This document shows positions 60,801 to 64,000 of a stretch of 64,000 nucleotides of DNA, one piece after another. Source of the DNA: Hydractinia symbiolongicarpus (Eukaryota; Cnidaria; Hydrozoa; Anthoathecata; Hydractiniidae). Every line of letters begins with the position of its first letter. Position 1 is the stretch's first letter. Where the stretch lies: NCBI RefSeq assembly GCF_029227915.1, contig NC_079876.1, forward strand, positions 12,586,001 through 12,650,000, given 5' to 3'. The notes under the pieces were generated by a model that saw only the letters and a list, made by a program, of their open reading frames with translations, did not search any database and was not told where the DNA came from. Both the position numbers and the translations under genes were made by a program.

Positions 60801-61652
60801 TTCTTCGTGTTCCGAAAAATGATGCCAGACTATATATCAGTTGCCGCCTTAAAAACGTGATGTCAGCTGTTAACTAACGTGATTGTGATTGTACCAATGT
60901 ACTTGCAAAGTTAAATAGGGATTGCTTTTTTTTGTTCTTCATCCTGAAACAGAAAATTAAAGGAAGCCCTTATTACCTGCGAATTATCTATGATGGAGGA
61001 AAAATGTTCATAAAAATGCACATAAATTCAAAAGATCGTTTCTTAAATCATTTTTCGACTTGGGAAATAATCCATGAACGCACACCAGGTCTTGAAGCTT
61101 ATTAAATGGTTTAATGGCCACCATCCATCCCACTGCAATCCAACAGCTCCTTCTCCTTGGCAGCGACTACTTTCTCACGGATAAAGGAAAATACTTTTGT
61201 CTTAACTGATAGGTTGAACAATGTTGCAAATTGCACTGGAACGCAAACTTATAATCAGAACAATTGAAATTCAGCTTGGCAAGAGTTTTTGCTATCTCAG
61301 TTAAAAATTACAAGCTCTCTCAAATAAACAGTTATTTTGTGGAAAGGTGATAAGATGTTATAATACGACGGATTAAAAAGACGTCTAAGACTTAATTTAC
61401 ACTTCGCAGACTTTAAATCGTATAAACCACACATGCTTTATAAATAGGTGTATAATATTGTTTTTCCAACTACTTAACAAAGTAATTATAGGAATCCGAA
61501 TGCAGAATCCGGTTCAGCAGGAAACAATGGAAAGCCGCAAATCTAAAATTCAACTTAACACAGCAGAAACTTTGAATGATTATAGTTGCATGAAAGAATA
61601 ATATAAATGGTAAATTGTTGTATTTCTATTAGCCATCTCTTTATACATTAAG
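57891..61652. other. Gene-poor stretch, nothing firmly recognised
   Basis: Open frames at 58757-59092 (-), 59251-59445 (+), 59874-60116 (-) and 60316-60561 (-) lack recognisable domains or convincing flanking splice sites. A short AAGTGACAGAAACAGAAAA duplication is at 60025-60080. Likely intergenic or intronic DNA. Confidence 0.35.
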
Positions 61653-61824
61653 TCTCTATAATAATAGCCGTCGTCTGTCTGTCTCTGCGCGGACCCCCGC
61701 TGAGTTAGAAAATCATGTTACGGAAACACGAATATCAAATGCGATATATTTTTGTCCACTTTGTTGCCACGGGTAAGTTTAAAGGACGGGCGAACCCGTG
61801 GATATTTCCACGGGCAACGACTAG
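61653..61824 (+). mobile_element. Helitron-like element, copy 3, with perfect 3' hairpin
   Basis: Starts TCTCTATAATAATAGCCGTC and ends with stem CCCGTGG (61795-61801), loop ATATTT, stem CCACGGG (61808-61814), then CAACGACTAG and T. A hairpin a few bases before a terminal CTAG is the Helitron 3' signature. 172 bp, non-autonomous. Confidence 0.65.
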
Positions 61825-62217
61825 TGTCCAATATTAGTTCCGTTGAGTCCTTGCTTTACAAAAAGCCAAATAGAACATATTGTATGTGGCTTTTAAAAGA
61901 CGCCGAATCCTGCCTGAGTTAGCACAACTCGCGAAGGTTCATTTAAGCAGTATGTGTACTTGATTTGAACCAACCTACTTTGGTCTCAATTGGTTTACAA
62001 CGTCTGTATTGCTTTTCTGGAAAAAACGTCCTTCGCCAACCGCAAACCCAGTACCAATAGTCTGTTTTATATGAGGACGAAAGACCAGCGAATCAAGGTT
62101 GGCCCTTTTTGAGTATAATCCTTATAGATAAATTTCATCAGATAAACATATTTGTCGGATAAAACTTTAATCACATGCCAAATATTTTAATTTTAACCGA
62201 CAGATTATAGATTAGTT

Positions 62218-63335
62218 GCGGCGTGGCGAATTTTTTTTCTTAAATGATTGTAAGTAACCTTGATGGTTGGAAGTAACTCAATCGATTGTGATTAATAACT
62301 TAGAAATTTTCCTCTAATTCGGATTTTCAGTGATGGTTGCAAGTAACTTAGAAAAAAGAATGACCCGTGATGAACTCTGATTTTCGGCACTATAGATCCT
62401 TTTTCATTTAGTTTCTTTTCTTTGGTTTTGAGCATGTTATTAACGTGGATTTTTATTAGCTGTGATATTTTTTTTAACTTTCAAGTGAGGAGATTAGTTG
62501 CGATATTTAATACACCTTTTTTCCTACCGATAGTCGAAGAGAGAAGTTTTACCGCTTGAAGTACCAATGGCTGCTAAAGAGTTGTTTGACATCGATATGT
62601 GAAAATATGCATTCACAATTTTGCCCAACAATACGTTGGCTATACTTGTATAGTTTTATTCAATAGATGGAATGAAAAAACTTCTCACAGGTAATTTTTT
62701 TTTGCATAAGTGGACGTATTTTTTCTATTGTCATGATATTCATGTGTAATTTGGGAATTAATTTTAATGTTACCGATGATACTTTTGAAATAGCAGGAAC
62801 TAATAGTGTGGTTGATGACAGTATATATAGTAATATGACTTTCGGATTCATTGAAGGTTGAGGACCTGTTTTGTGTTAGCAACGATAATAAACACGTGCT
62901 GAACATTCATTTTTTCGCTCGGATAAGTTTGTGTTAGCTTTCTCAACGTTTCGTTTGTTTTTATGTTGTACGATGCAACAAATTTTCCCACATCTTCCAC
63001 ACTAACTAGTCGACAATAAATATAAGCCTTGAACTGACTCACAACGCCCTCTATTCATTTAACTTTGTATTCTTTCTTCAAGGCATGCAAAAAGTTCTTC
63101 AGTATTTTTACCACCTCTGAACTGATTTTAAATCGCGTTTAAATAGGACAACGCATCTTCGTGATCAGCCACGTTCTTTTGTAATGATATGTTACTTCTA
63201 ACCATAAGGATTCATCCGAAATAATATCGGAATATCAGATTGACTTCCAAGTTACTTCTTATAATCGTTGAGTTACTTCCAACCATCAAAGTTACTTCCA
63301 ACCATTTAAGGAAAAAATCGCTGAGGCGTGACTCA
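62218..63335. mobile_element. MULE-like element with ~120-bp TIRs and subterminal repeats
   Basis: The left arm (62218-62360) and right arm (63185-63335) are inverted copies, both carrying several GATGGTTGGAAGTAACT units and a CTTAAATG(A/G)TTG(T/G)AAGTAAC block. Reverse-strand frames between them (62685-63042) read VEDVGKFVASYNIKTNETLR and, in another frame, an ACVYYRC-H-T-type segment, resembling the N-terminal zinc-binding region of MULE transposases. Frameshifted and truncated, so not active. No target duplication resolved. Confidence 0.55.
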
Positions 63336-63861
63336 GTGTTTCGATTTTGCATCGAGAATAATGGATATGCACGCGCATGTGTGCAGGCAAAATATATAAA
63401 CAACATATCAGGGCGATCGATAATATCAAGGAAAAAAAAACACTGACACTAAGATTCGTAATGCCTGCTCTTATGCAAATTCCAATGCATTGTTAATCTT
63501 ATGTCCCTAAAAATAAATAATTAGCCTAAAACAGAGAAGATAATAGTTAAGAAAAACCAATTTCTATGTATTTTCAATTTTATATTCCTATAAACATATA
63601 AATTAGCGTAAATAGCCAATTTGGCCTATGTGGACCTTCTTTTCTTGGCTGTCAGAATGCCCGCGCATATCCGAAACTTTGTAAACATTCGCAATTCGTC
63701 TATTTTCTGACAAGATGATACACTAACATTTATATTGAACATAAAAAACCATTGACAACCATAGAGTCATATGATTCCCAAATCAATGAAAATTAATACT
63801 TAATAAACTTTAATGATATAAACTCTAGACGGCATAAAAAAATAAAAATATAACAGTCAAA
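63336..63861. other. No feature recognised
   Basis: AT-rich DNA between the TIR element and the possible first exon at 63862; it would be the promoter region of that gene if real. Confidence 0.3.
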
Positions 63862-64000
63862 ATGTTGGCAAGGTAAGTAACTGTGAGGCTAGTCGTGTTA
63901 AAACCAAACGTTAATTCGTTGAAATGTTAAAAGGATTTATCTTTCAGAAGATTTTATATTTTATTTTTCACCATTCTCTATTTTTTAGCTGCAAAACACA
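63862..64000 (+). CDS. Possible first exon(s) of a gene leaving the window
   Basis: ATGTTGGCAAG at 63862-63872 runs into a consensus donor GTAAGTAA; 116 bases later TATTTTTTAG ends at 63988 and the next exon would read on in phase (M L A S C K T ...) to the window edge. Only about eight codons are visible, so this rests on splice signals alone and no product can be named. Confidence 0.25.

Overview
The window is strongly AT-rich animal nuclear DNA. Genes are split into many small exons with GT..AG introns, and the space between them is packed with transposon remnants. No virus or bacterial operon is visible. The decayed Mutator-type (MULE) transposases, the retroelement relics, the style of the C2H2 gene and the domain mixture of the last gene suggest an early-branching invertebrate, most likely a cnidarian. 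That is an inference; the sequence does not name the species. Exon structures below were rebuilt by hand from splice sites and reading phase.

Layout. (1) 276-3859 (+): a small five-exon gene for a NOL12/Rrp17-type nucleolar protein. (2) 5084-11567 (+): a three-exon gene for a C2H2 zinc-finger protein with an acidic repeat at the N-terminus and 13 fingers. Its first intron holds a TIR element with a perfect 10-bp target duplication, an exact 20-bp minisatellite and a pogo/Tigger-like element. (3) 13326-31607 (-): a complete NAT10 (RNA cytidine acetyltransferase) gene, 28 coding exons joining in phase to 1016 residues, nearly the length of the human protein. (4) 31.9-47.3 kb: a gene-poor stretch of relics: two different non-LTR reverse transcriptase fragments, a third reverse transcriptase-type relic, a piggyBac-like TTAA element, several foldback elements, a dead MULE with a SWIM finger split by a ~129-bp satellite, and a ~99-bp near-perfect palindrome. 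(5) 47369-54884 (-): the most interesting gene, five coding exons joining in phase to 1160 residues: an unassigned N-terminal region, an SF1-helicase-like NTPase core (Walker A, DE-box and C-terminal SF1-type motifs), one fibronectin type III domain and C-terminal ankyrin repeats. A cluster of NRF1-type palindromes at 57150-57244 lies where its promoter would be expected. (6) 57-64 kb: mostly non-coding, with a Helitron-like element, a MULE-like TIR element with subterminal repeats, and a possible first exon of a gene running off the right end.

Functional ties. NOL12 and NAT10 both act in nucleolar ribosome production (pre-rRNA processing; ac4C in 18S rRNA and tRNA), but they are separate genes on opposite strands and nothing suggests co-transcription. 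The NTPase-FN3-ankyrin protein has no obvious partner here. Three short elements share Helitron-like ends (TCTCTWTAATAATAGCC at one end, a hairpin followed by CGACTAG at the other) and define one dispersed family in this genome.
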